Position numbers and translations under genes: made by a program. A stretch of 64,000 nucleotides of DNA from Streptomyces corynorhini (GTDB lineage: Bacteria; Actinomycetota; Actinomycetes; Streptomycetales; Streptomycetaceae), in the NCBI RefSeq assembly GCF_003346515.1, contig NZ_QQNA01000031.1, positions 17,926 through 81,925 on the forward strand, given 5' to 3'. Numbering within the stretch: the first letter of the stretch is position 1; each line of letters opens with the position of its first letter. Under the pieces are notes generated by a model. That model saw only the letters and a program-made list of their open reading frames with translations. It was not told the DNA's origin and made no database searches. Positions 43,922 through 51,934 of the stretch are shown one piece after another.

Positions 43922-44248
43922 GTGGCGAGTCAGCTCCGTAAGGGGGTGCTGGAGTACTGCGTCCTGGCGCTGCTGCGGGACGGACCCCGCTACGGGGTGG
44001 AGCTGCTGGCGGAGCTTGCCAGGGTCGACGTCATGGCAACCAGCCAGGGCACGATCTACCCCCTGTTGTCGCGCCTCCGGCGAACCGGGCTCGCCGACAC
44101 CCACCTGCGGGAATCCGAGAACGGACCGCCACGCAGGTACTACACACTGACCGACGCCGGACGTAGCGCGCTGGAGGAGTTCACCGCGAACTGGCCCTCC
44201 TTCCGCACCGCCGTCGACCACTTCCTCACCCCAGGAGAGACAACGTGA
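43922..44248 (+). CDS. PadR family transcriptional regulator
   Basis: A 108-residue winged-helix regulator: SQLRKGVLEYCVLALLRDGPRYGVELLAELARVDVMATSQGTIYPLLSRLRRTGLADTHL, the full PadR domain with little else. GTG 43922 is chosen because the family normally begins just before SQLRKG; ATG 43880 would lie in the inverted repeat. Overlaps the HAAS-type gene by GTGA, a classic PadR-partner arrangement. Confidence 0.9.
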   Translation: MASQLRKGVLEYCVLALLRDGPRYGVELLAELARVDVMATSQGTIYPLLSRLRRTGLADTHLRESENGPPRRYYTLTDAGRSALEEFTANWPSFRTAVDHFLTPGETT

Positions 44249-44850
44249 ACGACACTTTCGCCCACCCCCTCGTGCACTCCTATCTCTCCTCGGTCGGGGA
44301 CCGGGCCGCGGTGCTTCCCGACGTCCGCCGTCAGGAACTGCTGGCAGATCTGCGCGAGCACATCGAAGTGGCGCTGGCGGAATCCGACACCGTCGACGAG
44401 GGCGATGTGCGCCGCGTCCTGGATCAACTGGGGACACCCGGGGAGATCGTCGCTGCCGCCCTGGCCGAGGAGGCGAACAGCGGCCCCGTACCGGAGAGCG
44501 GCAGGCGCACCGCGATCACCCTCTGTCTGATCGTCGTCGCGCTGCCGGCCGCGCTCATCCCGGTGATCGGATCGTTCTTCGCACCGGCTGCCATGATCGC
44601 CGCACTCGTACGGCTGTGGAGGTCCCGGCAGTGGGCACGCCGGGAGAAGTGGCAGGCGACGCTGCTCATGTTCTCGCCGGTCATCGTGGTCCCCGGGCTC
44701 GCCGCCGTCTTCTCCGTGGCAGGCGGCGGTCTGACGGCCGTCGCGGTGATGGCCACCCTGGTGGTGGCAGCTTCCCTCCCGGTGACAGCGGCGGTCCGGC
44801 TGCACCGTTCCGCCGCACGGGTCCGGCAGCGAATTCGCCGGACCGCATGA
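44245..44850 (+). CDS. HAAS/DUF1700-type membrane protein, PadR partner
   Basis: A 201-residue protein: N-terminal helical domain (VHSYLSSVGDRAAVLPDVRRQELLADLREHIEVALAE) of the HAAS type that often accompanies PadR regulators, then three or so membrane helices (115-190). GTG start overlaps the PadR stop. Probably a membrane sensor or accessory protein; function unproven. Confidence 0.82.
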   Translation: MNDTFAHPLVHSYLSSVGDRAAVLPDVRRQELLADLREHIEVALAESDTVDEGDVRRVLDQLGTPGEIVAAALAEEANSGPVPESGRRTAITLCLIVVALPAALIPVIGSFFAPAAMIAALVRLWRSRQWARREKWQATLLMFSPVIVVPGLAAVFSVAGGGLTAVAVMATLVVAASLPVTAAVRLHRSAARVRQRIRRTA

Positions 44851-44971
44851 CCCGTGACCGGCCCGCGCCGCCACCGTTACCGTCACCCCGAGGTGCTTTT
44901 CCGAAAGAGTCCATGGCCAGGCCGCCTGCAACGGTTCCGCGAACGCCAGAACCGCGCCTCTCGGCGCCCGT

Positions 44972-45009
44972 CGAAAGCACCGTCGACGAGTTCGTCAACG
45001 GTGCTTTCG
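44972..45009. terminator. Bidirectional terminator hairpin
   Basis: CGAAAGCACCGT (44972-44983) pairs perfectly with ACGGTGCTTTCG (44998-45009), with an inner GACGA/TCGTC stem (44985-44996). It lies between the convergent HAAS gene and the gene ending at 45056 and would serve both. Confidence 0.85.
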
Positions 45010-45055
45010 TGTCCTCAAGCCCCCAATTCTCAAGATCCCCGCAAGCGCCAGGTAC

Positions 45056-45577
45056 TCAGCCGTACTGCGGGCCGAACGGCAGCGGGGGCTCCCGATACGC
45101 GTCCCGCTCGCCGTACGCGAGCGGCGCCGGAGCGGTGAGAGAGGGCTCCAGCAGGGATCTCTCCGACAGGGCGACGGGCGTGATCAGAACCGGCAGCGCC
45201 CGGTCCATTCTCATGGCGTCCACGGATTCCGCGAGCAGTTCGTATTCGGTGGTGTCGTCGCGGGTGGCGACGCGGATCAGGTGTCCCGCGGCCAACTGCT
45301 CCGCGATCATCTCCTGATGGGCCACGTCGTCCCGCCAGGCCCGCAGCGTGGCCGGTACGTCCGGCACGCTCTCTCCGACCGGAGTCAGCGCTCTGGCCGG
45401 AAAGTGCTCCCTTTCCGGGCTGGGGTCGAGCCGTTCCGCTATCCAGGTCGCCCGGTCCCGCAACCACCACAGTGCAAGAGCCAGAGTAGGGGCGCGATAT
45501 GTTCCCAGAGGGACGCCGACTCGCTGTCCGCCGCAGATGCCGTACGCGGTGACATGGCACAGGAATTCGTCATGCAC
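45056..45577 (-). CDS. Unknown protein of 173 residues
   Basis: Begins MHDEFLCHVTAYGICGGQRV from a GTG with AGGAGAGCGG upstream. Soluble, with ALALWWLRDRATWIAERLDPSPEREHFPAR and a C-terminal DDTTEYELLAESVDAMRMDRALPVLITPVALSE segment. No domain recognised. Stands alone, convergent with the PadR-HAAS pair. The longer open frame to 45844 is rejected because the ribosome site fits the GTG. Confidence 0.65.
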   Translation of the reverse strand: MHDEFLCHVTAYGICGGQRVGVPLGTYRAPTLALALWWLRDRATWIAERLDPSPEREHFPARALTPVGESVPDVPATLRAWRDDVAHQEMIAEQLAAGHLIRVATRDDTTEYELLAESVDAMRMDRALPVLITPVALSERSLLEPSLTAPAPLAYGERDAYREPPLPFGPQYG

Positions 45578-45724
45578 GGCCGCTCTCCTTGCGCCGTTCT
45601 GTCCTGCCTGGTGGCCGGGGCCACAGTGCTTTTTCAGTGACGTCGCGCGGTCTCGCGGGGCGAATACGCAGGCCGATTGCGCCGTATGGCGGAGATCGGT
45701 CTCCGAATGCCCGAACTTACAACT

Positions 45725-45874
45725 ATGAGGGAATTGCTGACGAGCTGTCACCAGGAAGTTCCGGCCACAATGCGAACCGCCGTCCACCGGCTCGCCCCTA
45801 CCGGGCGCCTGTGGTCCGGCACGCTCGACGCGCTCGAACGGCACCTTGAAGCGACGGAGGACGACACACCATGA
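45725..45874 (+). CDS. Short ORF translationally coupled to the SRPBCC gene
   Basis: 49 residues from ATG 45725 (MRELLTSCHQEVPATMRTAV, then HRLAPTGRLWSGTLDALERH), or 65 from 45677. Its stop overlaps the ATG of the SRPBCC gene (ATGA), and codon bias looks real. It may be an intact small protein or the end of a degraded upstream gene; SRPBCC genes are often preceded by ArsR regulators but no helix-turn-helix is visible. Confidence 0.5.
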   Translation: MRELLTSCHQEVPATMRTAVHRLAPTGRLWSGTLDALERHLEATEDDTP

Positions 45875-46917
45875 ACACCACCCCGGGCCCCCACCCGAAC
45901 CCCGCTCGGCACCCGGACCCCGACGCCGCCGCGCCGGACAACGCCACCCTGACCACGACGGACGGCCGTACCGCGCTGCGCATGGAGCGCCGCCTCGCGC
46001 AGCCGCCCGAGCGGGTCTGGGCGGCGCTCACGGATCCCGCCGCGCTGGCGCAGTGGTTCCCCTCCGAGGTCGCACTCGACCTCACCCCGGGCGGCAGGAT
46101 GGAGTTCCGCTTTCCCGACGTCGGCACCGCAGCCGCAGCCGTCGGCGCGGGTGACGGAGCGGGCGACAGCGCGGGCGACGGCTCCGAGACGGTGATGACG
46201 GGCGCCGTCACCGCCGCCGAGGCGCCCCGGCTGTTCGCCTTCACCTGGGGCACCGACCATCTGAGCTGGTCCCTCGCCCCCGACGGCGAAGGGTCCCTGC
46301 TCACCCTCGTCCACACCTTCGGGGATCTGCCCGGCGCCGCGAGCTTCGCCTCCGGCTGGCACCTGTGCCTCACCGCGCTCGGCCAGTCGCTCGACGGCGA
46401 GCGCGTCGTACCCGGCCGCGACACCGGGGAGCTGCACGAGTCCTACCTCCGCGCGTTCGGCCTCGACCTGGGCGCCGTCGGGGCCGCGCCCGCGCGGGAG
46501 GCGACCGGCACGCCCGGCCCCTCCGGTACGGGCGGCCCCTCCGGCACGCCCGGCCCCTCCGGCGCGGACGGCGCCGTGAAGCGGGTCCGCTTCGAGCGCC
46601 AGCTGGTCCGGCCGGCCGAAACCGTCTGGGAAGTGCTGTCCGCGGGGATCGAGCCGGTCGCCGGACTGCCCGTACCGGAGGGCTTCACCGCGCGGAAGGT
46701 CCCGGCGGGACCGGTCACCGAGGTCCGGGCACCGGCATCCCTCACGTACCAGGCGACGCCCGACTCCGCGGTCCGCTGGGAACTGGGCGAGGGCACCGGC
46801 CACGGCGCCCGGCTCGTCCTCACCCAGACCGGTCCCGCGGACTTCGACACGGACACCGCGCTGAGCGCGTGGCACGCCAGGATCGACGAGCTGGCGACGG
46901 CGCTCCTCGCCCGCTGA
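45871..46917 (+). CDS. SRPBCC (AHSA1-like) protein with two domains
   Basis: A 348-residue protein. First AHSA1/SRPBCC domain at about 30-205 (ERRLAQPPERVWAALTDPAALAQWFPSEVALDLTPGGRMEF), a Gly/Ser/Thr/Pro linker from a short DNA repeat (about 212-235), then a second, shorter related domain (KRVRFERQLVRPAETVWEVL). The fold binds hydrophobic ligands. The last codons are part of a 17-bp tandem duplication. Confidence 0.85.
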   Translation: MNTTPGPHPNPARHPDPDAAAPDNATLTTTDGRTALRMERRLAQPPERVWAALTDPAALAQWFPSEVALDLTPGGRMEFRFPDVGTAAAAVGAGDGAGDSAGDGSETVMTGAVTAAEAPRLFAFTWGTDHLSWSLAPDGEGSLLTLVHTFGDLPGAASFASGWHLCLTALGQSLDGERVVPGRDTGELHESYLRAFGLDLGAVGAAPAREATGTPGPSGTGGPSGTPGPSGADGAVKRVRFERQLVRPAETVWEVLSAGIEPVAGLPVPEGFTARKVPAGPVTEVRAPASLTYQATPDSAVRWELGEGTGHGARLVLTQTGPADFDTDTALSAWHARIDELATALLAR

Positions 46918-46953
46918 GTCTCCTCGCCCGCTGAGTCTCCTCGCCCGCTGAGT
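46903..46953. repeat. Three 17-bp tandem copies of the 3' end of the SRPBCC gene
   Basis: Unit CTCCTCGCCCGCTGAGT at 46903-46919, 46920-46936 and 46937-46953, followed by a partial fourth copy. The first unit contains the true TGA stop; the others repeat the last codons and stop untranslated. Confidence 0.9.
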
Positions 46954-46963
46954 CTCCTCGCGG

Positions 46964-47782
46964 TCAGTCGCCGATGTCCGCCTCCAGGGACGACACACTC
47001 AGCACCTCGTCGAACTCCGCCACCTCGGCCACCAGCTGATGGACGTTGCCGGTGCCCTCGACATCGACGTACACCAGGGCGGTCCCGGCGTGGAGGCCCT
47101 CCTGCTCGTCCTGGTCGGCGGGGCGGGCCGCCGCCCGGTCCACCCGGATCCGCGCCACCTCGAAGCCCTTGCCGGTGATGTGCTCCAGCACCCGGGTCAG
47201 CACCCCCGTCCCCACGCGGTAGGACAGATGCAGCCGCGTCTGCTCGGTGCTGGCGAGCACCGGGACGCGCCTGGTCAGCCACGGGTATCCCTGGATGACC
47301 AGGAAGTGCACCAGGGTCGCGCCGATCGCCAGCAGCGGCAGCCCGCCCCCGCACGCCATGCCGATGGCACAGGTGAGCCAGACCGTGGCGGCGGTGGTCA
47401 GCCCCCGTACGGCGTCCCGGCGTACGAAGATCAGCCCGCCGCCGATGAAGCCGATGCCGGAGACGATCTGGGCGGCGACGCGCGAGGGGTCGAAGGAGAC
47501 GTTCTCCAGCCCCAGCACCGCGTTGAAGCCGTGCTGCGACACCACCATGAACAGCGCGCTGCCCACCCCGACGAGCGTGTGGGTGCGCAGCCCCGCGCTC
47601 TTCTGCTGGGTGGCCCGCTCCGCTCCGATCAGGCTCGACAGCAGCAGCGCCAGCCCCAGTTCGGCGAACTGGCGCGCGCCTTGTCCCGCGTTCGGATCGA
47701 ACAGCGGAACCGCCAGAGCGGGATGCGCGACGGACGCTGTGGACGCGGCGGACAGGGCGGATACGACGGACGCGACGGGCAA
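46964..47782 (-). CDS. MgtC/SapB-family membrane protein
   Basis: A 272-residue protein with four to five N-terminal helices (QFAELGLALLLSSLIGAERATQQKSAGLRTHTLVGVGSALFMVVS, then IVSGIGFIGGGLIFVRRDAVRGLTTAATVWLTCAIGMACG) and a C-terminal ACT-like cytoplasmic domain (LVYVDVEGTGNVHQLVAEVAEFDEVLSVSS). Start is probably TTG 47782, which has AGGAGG five bases upstream; no better ATG/GTG exists. The family name SapB here is unrelated to the SapB peptide. Magnesium-related role by family. Confidence 0.85.
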   Translation of the reverse strand: MPVASVVSALSAASTASVAHPALAVPLFDPNAGQGARQFAELGLALLLSSLIGAERATQQKSAGLRTHTLVGVGSALFMVVSQHGFNAVLGLENVSFDPSRVAAQIVSGIGFIGGGLIFVRRDAVRGLTTAATVWLTCAIGMACGGGLPLLAIGATLVHFLVIQGYPWLTRRVPVLASTEQTRLHLSYRVGTGVLTRVLEHITGKGFEVARIRVDRAAARPADQDEQEGLHAGTALVYVDVEGTGNVHQLVAEVAEFDEVLSVSSLEADIGD

Positions 47783-47980
47783 AAGAGCCTCCTCACCGTG
47801 GGACCGACGACGGTACCGGGCGGGCCGGGGCCCGCTCGCGGCACGGACCGGTCCCGGCCACCCGGGTGGAGAGCGGGCGGCAGACCTCGTTAGGGTGCCT
47901 GGAATGTTTGCTTCGCAGTTTCCCCCCACGAACTTGCTAAGAGGCGTCTGTGATCTCCCGCGTTCCCTCCGGGAGGCAGT

Positions 47981-49078
47981 ATGACGCAGACCACAGAGCA
48001 ACACGCCGACCTGGCCAAGGTTCCGGCGGCGGCCCCGGTGCCGGACGCGACTGCCGGGACACCGGGCAAACAGCGGGACGCGTTCTTCGACAACGCGAAG
48101 TATCTGGCGATCGTCCTGGTCGCCATCGGGCACTCCTGGGAGCCCCTGCGGGACAGCAGCCGGGCCGTCTCCGCGCTCTACATCGTCGTCTACTCCTTCC
48201 ACATGCCGGCGTTCATCGTCATCTCCGGCTACTTCTCACGCGGTTTCGACTTCCGGCCCGACCGGGTGCGCCGACTGATCACCGGGGTCGCCGTCCCGTA
48301 CCTCGTGTTCGAGGTCGCCTACAGCCTCTTCCACCGCTACACCGACAACGATCCGTCCATGGAGATCAGCCTGCTGGACCCCTGGTATCTGACCTGGTTC
48401 CTGCTCGCCCTCTTCATCTGGCGCATGACGGCCCCCATCTGGCGGCTGGTCCGGTGGCCCCTCCCGCTCGCGCTGCTGATCGCCGCGCTGGCCGTCGTCT
48501 CGCCGGACATCGGCGACGATCTCGACCTCCAGCGGGTCCTGCAGTTCCTGCCGTTCTTCGTACTCGGCCTCCAGCTCAAGCCGGAACACTTCCAGCTGGT
48601 GCGCCGCAAGGAGGTGCGTCTGCTGGCGGTGCCGGTCTTCGCGGCAGCCGTCGGCTTCGCGTACTGGGCGGTCACCCGGATGAACATGGACTGGTTCTTC
48701 CACCGGGACAGCGCCCAGGAGCTGGGCGCGCCCTGGTGGGCCGGGATCCTGATGACGATCGGCCTGTTCTGCTGCTCGCTCGTCCTGACGGCCTGCTTCT
48801 ACGCCTGGGTGCCCGGCAGGCCCAGGTGGTTCACGGTCCTGGGCGCGGGCACGCTCTGCGGCTATCTGCTGCACGGATTCCTCGCGCAGTCCGCCTCCAC
48901 CTGGCACTGGTACGACCCGGCGTGGCTGCGCGAGCCCCTGGGAGCCGTCTTCGTGACGGTCCTCGCGGCGGTGGCCGTCACCGTCCTCTGCACACCCCCG
49001 GTCCGGCGGATCTTCCGCTTCGCCCTGGAACCGGAGATGGCCTGGGCCTTCAGGCGGGACTCCGAAGACAGGGCCTGA
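47981..49078 (+). CDS. Membrane acyltransferase family protein
   Basis: A 365-residue membrane protein of the acyltransferase-3 type (fucose O-acetylase-like): FDNAKYLAIVLVAIGHSWEPL with the catalytic-type His, SFHMPAFIVISGYFSRGF, and about ten helices. It would O-acylate a surface sugar or lipid. Stands alone. Substrate unknown. Confidence 0.87.
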   Translation: MTQTTEQHADLAKVPAAAPVPDATAGTPGKQRDAFFDNAKYLAIVLVAIGHSWEPLRDSSRAVSALYIVVYSFHMPAFIVISGYFSRGFDFRPDRVRRLITGVAVPYLVFEVAYSLFHRYTDNDPSMEISLLDPWYLTWFLLALFIWRMTAPIWRLVRWPLPLALLIAALAVVSPDIGDDLDLQRVLQFLPFFVLGLQLKPEHFQLVRRKEVRLLAVPVFAAAVGFAYWAVTRMNMDWFFHRDSAQELGAPWWAGILMTIGLFCCSLVLTACFYAWVPGRPRWFTVLGAGTLCGYLLHGFLAQSASTWHWYDPAWLREPLGAVFVTVLAAVAVTVLCTPPVRRIFRFALEPEMAWAFRRDSEDRA

Positions 49079-49146
49079 GTCCTGTCACTCCCCGTGGCGG
49101 ACGACAACGCGGGGCGGTGGCTCCGCGCCACCGCCCCGCGCCCTCC

Positions 49147-49176
49147 GTCAACCGGTGTCAACCGGTGTCAACCGGT
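49147..49176. repeat. Three 10-bp tandem units (GTCAACCGGT)
   Basis: Perfect units at 49147, 49157 and 49167 between the stop codons of the convergent acyltransferase and terB genes, followed by a truncated GTCGGCC. Confidence 0.9.
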
Positions 49177-49193
49177 GTCGGCCGAAGACCGGA

Positions 49194-49649
49194 TCAGAGG
49201 TCGAACTCGTGCGGCGGCAGGTCCAGCGCGTAGCACGCCTCCCGTACCACGGCCTGCTCGGTCTTGTCGAAGTCGCCGTCGGCTCCGCCGATGACGATGC
49301 CGATCTGGACGACGGCCCGCGCCTCCGCCGGCTTCTTCTTCGCCTTGGCCACCTCCTGCAGCAGACCGACCTTGCCGAAGGCGAAATCGGCGGCCAGCTT
49401 GTTCAGACAGTCGTCGAAGCGGCGCTGGAGGTCCTCCGCCGGGAAGTTCTGCAACACCTCATTGTTGGCGATGAGCGCGGCGACCCGCTGCCGCTCCGAC
49501 GGGTCGACCGAGCCGTCCGCCGCGGCGACGAGGGCGCACATCGCCATGCTCGCGTCGCGGAAGGCACCGCTCTTGAGGTCGTTCTTCTTCGCCACGAGCT
49601 GCGTCTGCATCGTCGCGGCGGATTCCTTGAACCGGTCCCACAGGGCCAT
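49194..49649 (-). CDS. TerB family tellurite-resistance protein 2
   Basis: A 151-residue TerB protein collinear with the one at 34437-34892: MALWDRFKESAATMQTQLVA and KKNDLKSGAFRDASMAMCAL start, both DG-D metal loops present (ADGSVDPSERQRVAALI, GGADGDFDKTEQAVVREACY). Unlike the first copy it stands alone with no terD next to it. Probably a dispersed duplication. Confidence 0.92.
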   Translation of the reverse strand: MALWDRFKESAATMQTQLVAKKNDLKSGAFRDASMAMCALVAAADGSVDPSERQRVAALIANNEVLQNFPAEDLQRRFDDCLNKLAADFAFGKVGLLQEVAKAKKKPAEARAVVQIGIVIGGADGDFDKTEQAVVREACYALDLPPHEFDL

Positions 49650-49891
49650 TCCGTCATCTCTCCTCTGGTGTCACACGAACCAACCGGCTCAACGCGCGAA
49701 GCCGCCGACGCGTGCCCGCGACGCGGAGTTCGGCGCGATCCGGTGGGTGACCAGCGCCACCCGGAGGGGCGTGCGCCCTTCACGCCTCCGCTTCCGTACG
49801 ATCCTGACGTCGTCCCCGTCCCCGTCCCCGTCGTCCGTAGCCCGTCGTCCTTACCCGTCCTCCGTCAACCCGCCGACAGCTGGGAGTCCCC

Positions 49892-50599
49892 ATGTCCACC
49901 GAGCCGAATCTCCAGAACGTCTCCTTCCCGAGCGCCGGGACCACCGCCTACGGCTATCTCGCCGTACCCCCGGCCGGGCACGGGCCCGGGGTCGTCGTCA
50001 TCCAGGAGTGGTGGGGGCTGACCGCCCACATCAAGGACGTCGCCGACCGGCTCGCCCAGGCCGGTTTCGTCGCGCTGGCCCCGGACCTCTACGGCGGCGA
50101 GGTCGCACACGACACGGACGAGGCGCTGCGCATGATGCTCGAACTGCCCACCGCGCGCGCGGTGGAGCTGCTCGAAGGCGCCGTCGGCTATCTCCTGGAC
50201 CGGCCCGAGACGGACGGCGGCACCGTCGGGACCGTCGGCTTCTGCATGGGCGGCGGATTCGTCCTCGGCCTCGCCGCCGAGGACCAGCGGATCTCCGCCG
50301 CCGTCCCGTTCTACGGTGTGATCAAGGACGGCGTGCCCGACTTCAGCGGCCTGAAGGCGGAGATCCTCGGCCACTACGGCGAGCGGGACGAGACCGTGCC
50401 CCTCGCGACGCTCGAAGAACTCAGCACGACCATCGAGGACCAGTCGGGCATCGTCCCCGTCTTCCACGTCTACCCGGGCGCGGGCCACGCCTTCTTCAAC
50501 GACGGCCGCCCCGAGGCGCATCACGCGGCGTCCGCGAGCCTGGCGTGGGAGCGTACCCTCGCCTTCCTGCGCGAGCGGCTGGCCCAGGACGGCTCCTGA
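49892..50599 (+). CDS. Dienelactone hydrolase family protein
   Basis: A 235-residue alpha/beta hydrolase. Nucleophile elbow GTVGFCMGGGFVLG carries Cys, as in carboxymethylenebutenolidase; the oxyanion region VVVIQEWWGL and final GAGHAFFND (catalytic His) fit. Asp is probably in GERDETVP. Alone; preceded by a GTCCCC microsatellite (about 49815-49833). Confidence 0.9.
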   Translation: MSTEPNLQNVSFPSAGTTAYGYLAVPPAGHGPGVVVIQEWWGLTAHIKDVADRLAQAGFVALAPDLYGGEVAHDTDEALRMMLELPTARAVELLEGAVGYLLDRPETDGGTVGTVGFCMGGGFVLGLAAEDQRISAAVPFYGVIKDGVPDFSGLKAEILGHYGERDETVPLATLEELSTTIEDQSGIVPVFHVYPGAGHAFFNDGRPEAHHAASASLAWERTLAFLRERLAQDGS

Positions 50600-50634
50600 C
50601 ACGCCGTACCCGACGGATCCGGGGCGTGGCCGGG

Positions 50635-50811
50635 TCAGCGCCGCCTGCCACGCGCCGCCCAGCCGGTCCCGACGCCCGCCACATGGAGGGCGAGCAGGGC
50701 CAGTCCGAAAAGCATCAGACTGGTCGGTGCGAAGATGGCGTCCACGGAGGTGTCGGTGGCGTTGATGAGGAACGCGATACCGAAAAGCACCGCTGCTACG
50801 AAACCCAACAT
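50635..50811 (-). CDS. Small two-helix membrane protein
   Basis: A 58-residue peptide (MLGFVAAVLFGIAFLINATD, then SVDAIFAPTSLMLFGLALLALHVAGVGTG) with two membrane helices and a basic tail. ATG 50811 with TGGAG upstream is chosen over an upstream GTG at 50844. Such small proteins are common in Streptomyces; role unknown. Confidence 0.75.
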   Translation of the reverse strand: MLGFVAAVLFGIAFLINATDTSVDAIFAPTSLMLFGLALLALHVAGVGTGWAARGRRR

Positions 50812-50928
50812 GAGTCCACTCCAGGGGAATTGACGGCCGGTCACCGAGGTTCGGCGCCCGTGCCGTTGACCTGCCGAGTGCCCCCGTACGCCGCGATCAG
50901 TCGTCGACCCGTGCCAGGTGCGGCGCCC

Positions 50929-51822
50929 TCACCCGGCCCCGGCGCCCTGCCACAGCAGCAGCGCCACATCCACCCCGGCCACCACGATGGCCGCGAGGAA
51001 CGGCAGCCCCGGCCTGCGACGGCCCATCAGCGAGGCGCCGGCCGCGGCGGCCAGTGCCACCCCCACCGCGACGGCGCCGAGCGGCCCCGGCCGGCCCAGC
51101 GCCAGCAGCACAGTGGCCGCCACCAGCGGGACCGGCAGCAGCAGCCGGACGGCACCCGGTCCCAACCGCTGCGGCCAGCCGCGCACCCCCAGGGCCAGAT
51201 CCGACGCGATGTCCGGCAGTACGTTGCCCAGATGCGCGCCCACCCCGAGCAGGGCGGCGGCGCCGACGACCCACCAGGGCGGCAGCGGTCGCCCCGGCAG
51301 ACCGAGCGTCACGAAGGCGGGCAGGGACGCGAAGCCGACGGCGTACGGCAGCCAGGACAGCACGGTCCCCTTGAGCCGCAGGTTGTACGCCCACGCCGCG
51401 GCCACGCCCACCAGATGCACCGCCCCGGCGAGCGTCCCGTACCCGAGCGACAGCGGCACACAGAGCGCCAGCGCGACCAGAGCGGCCCTGCGCACGGTCC
51501 GCTCCGTCACGGCTCCGCCCACCACGGGCTTGGCACCGCGCCCCGCCGCGCGGTCCCTGGCCGCGTCCACCGCGTCGTTGCTCCAGCCGACCGACAACTG
51601 CCCGGCCAGCACGGCGGCACCGGCCAGGACACAGCCGTACGCGTCCTGCCCGGACGCCGCGGCGAGCCCGGCGACCAGCAGGGTCACCGCGACGGTGGGG
51701 CCCGGATGGCAGGCCGCGGCCAGCGCCCCGGCCCGGCGCGGCCACGCCACCCGCGGCGGCCGGGCCCGTGGCAGCGCACCCGGGAAACCCGCCGCGCCGC
51801 CCGGCTGCTCGTCAGCGTCCAC
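50929..51822 (-). CDS. UbiA family prenyltransferase
   Basis: A 297-residue membrane prenyltransferase that would attach a prenyl chain to an aromatic or similar acceptor. First Asp-rich motif SNDAVDAARDRAAGRGAKPVV (NDxxDxxxD); second motif LPDIASDLALGVRGWPQRLG. Eight to nine membrane helices. GTG 51822 start. Divergent from the type III PKS gene with only 112 bases between, so functional linkage is likely. Confidence 0.87.
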   Translation of the reverse strand: MDADEQPGGAAGFPGALPRARPPRVAWPRRAGALAAACHPGPTVAVTLLVAGLAAASGQDAYGCVLAGAAVLAGQLSVGWSNDAVDAARDRAAGRGAKPVVGGAVTERTVRRAALVALALCVPLSLGYGTLAGAVHLVGVAAAWAYNLRLKGTVLSWLPYAVGFASLPAFVTLGLPGRPLPPWWVVGAAALLGVGAHLGNVLPDIASDLALGVRGWPQRLGPGAVRLLLPVPLVAATVLLALGRPGPLGAVAVGVALAAAAGASLMGRRRPGLPFLAAIVVAGVDVALLLWQGAGAG

Positions 51823-51934
51823 ACGCTCATCGTAGACACGGGCCGCCCGAGGGCCGTCCAGGCGACTTCACGTGTGGCTCGGTGGTGCGCGGGCAGGGAT
51901 GGCACGTCAGTCGCCCTCCGACCCCGGACCGCAG

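Noticed and set aside
46964..47782. Link between the MgtC/SapB-family protein and the SapB peptide
   Set aside because: Shared name only; this is a membrane protein of the MgtC family and unrelated to the lanthipeptide.
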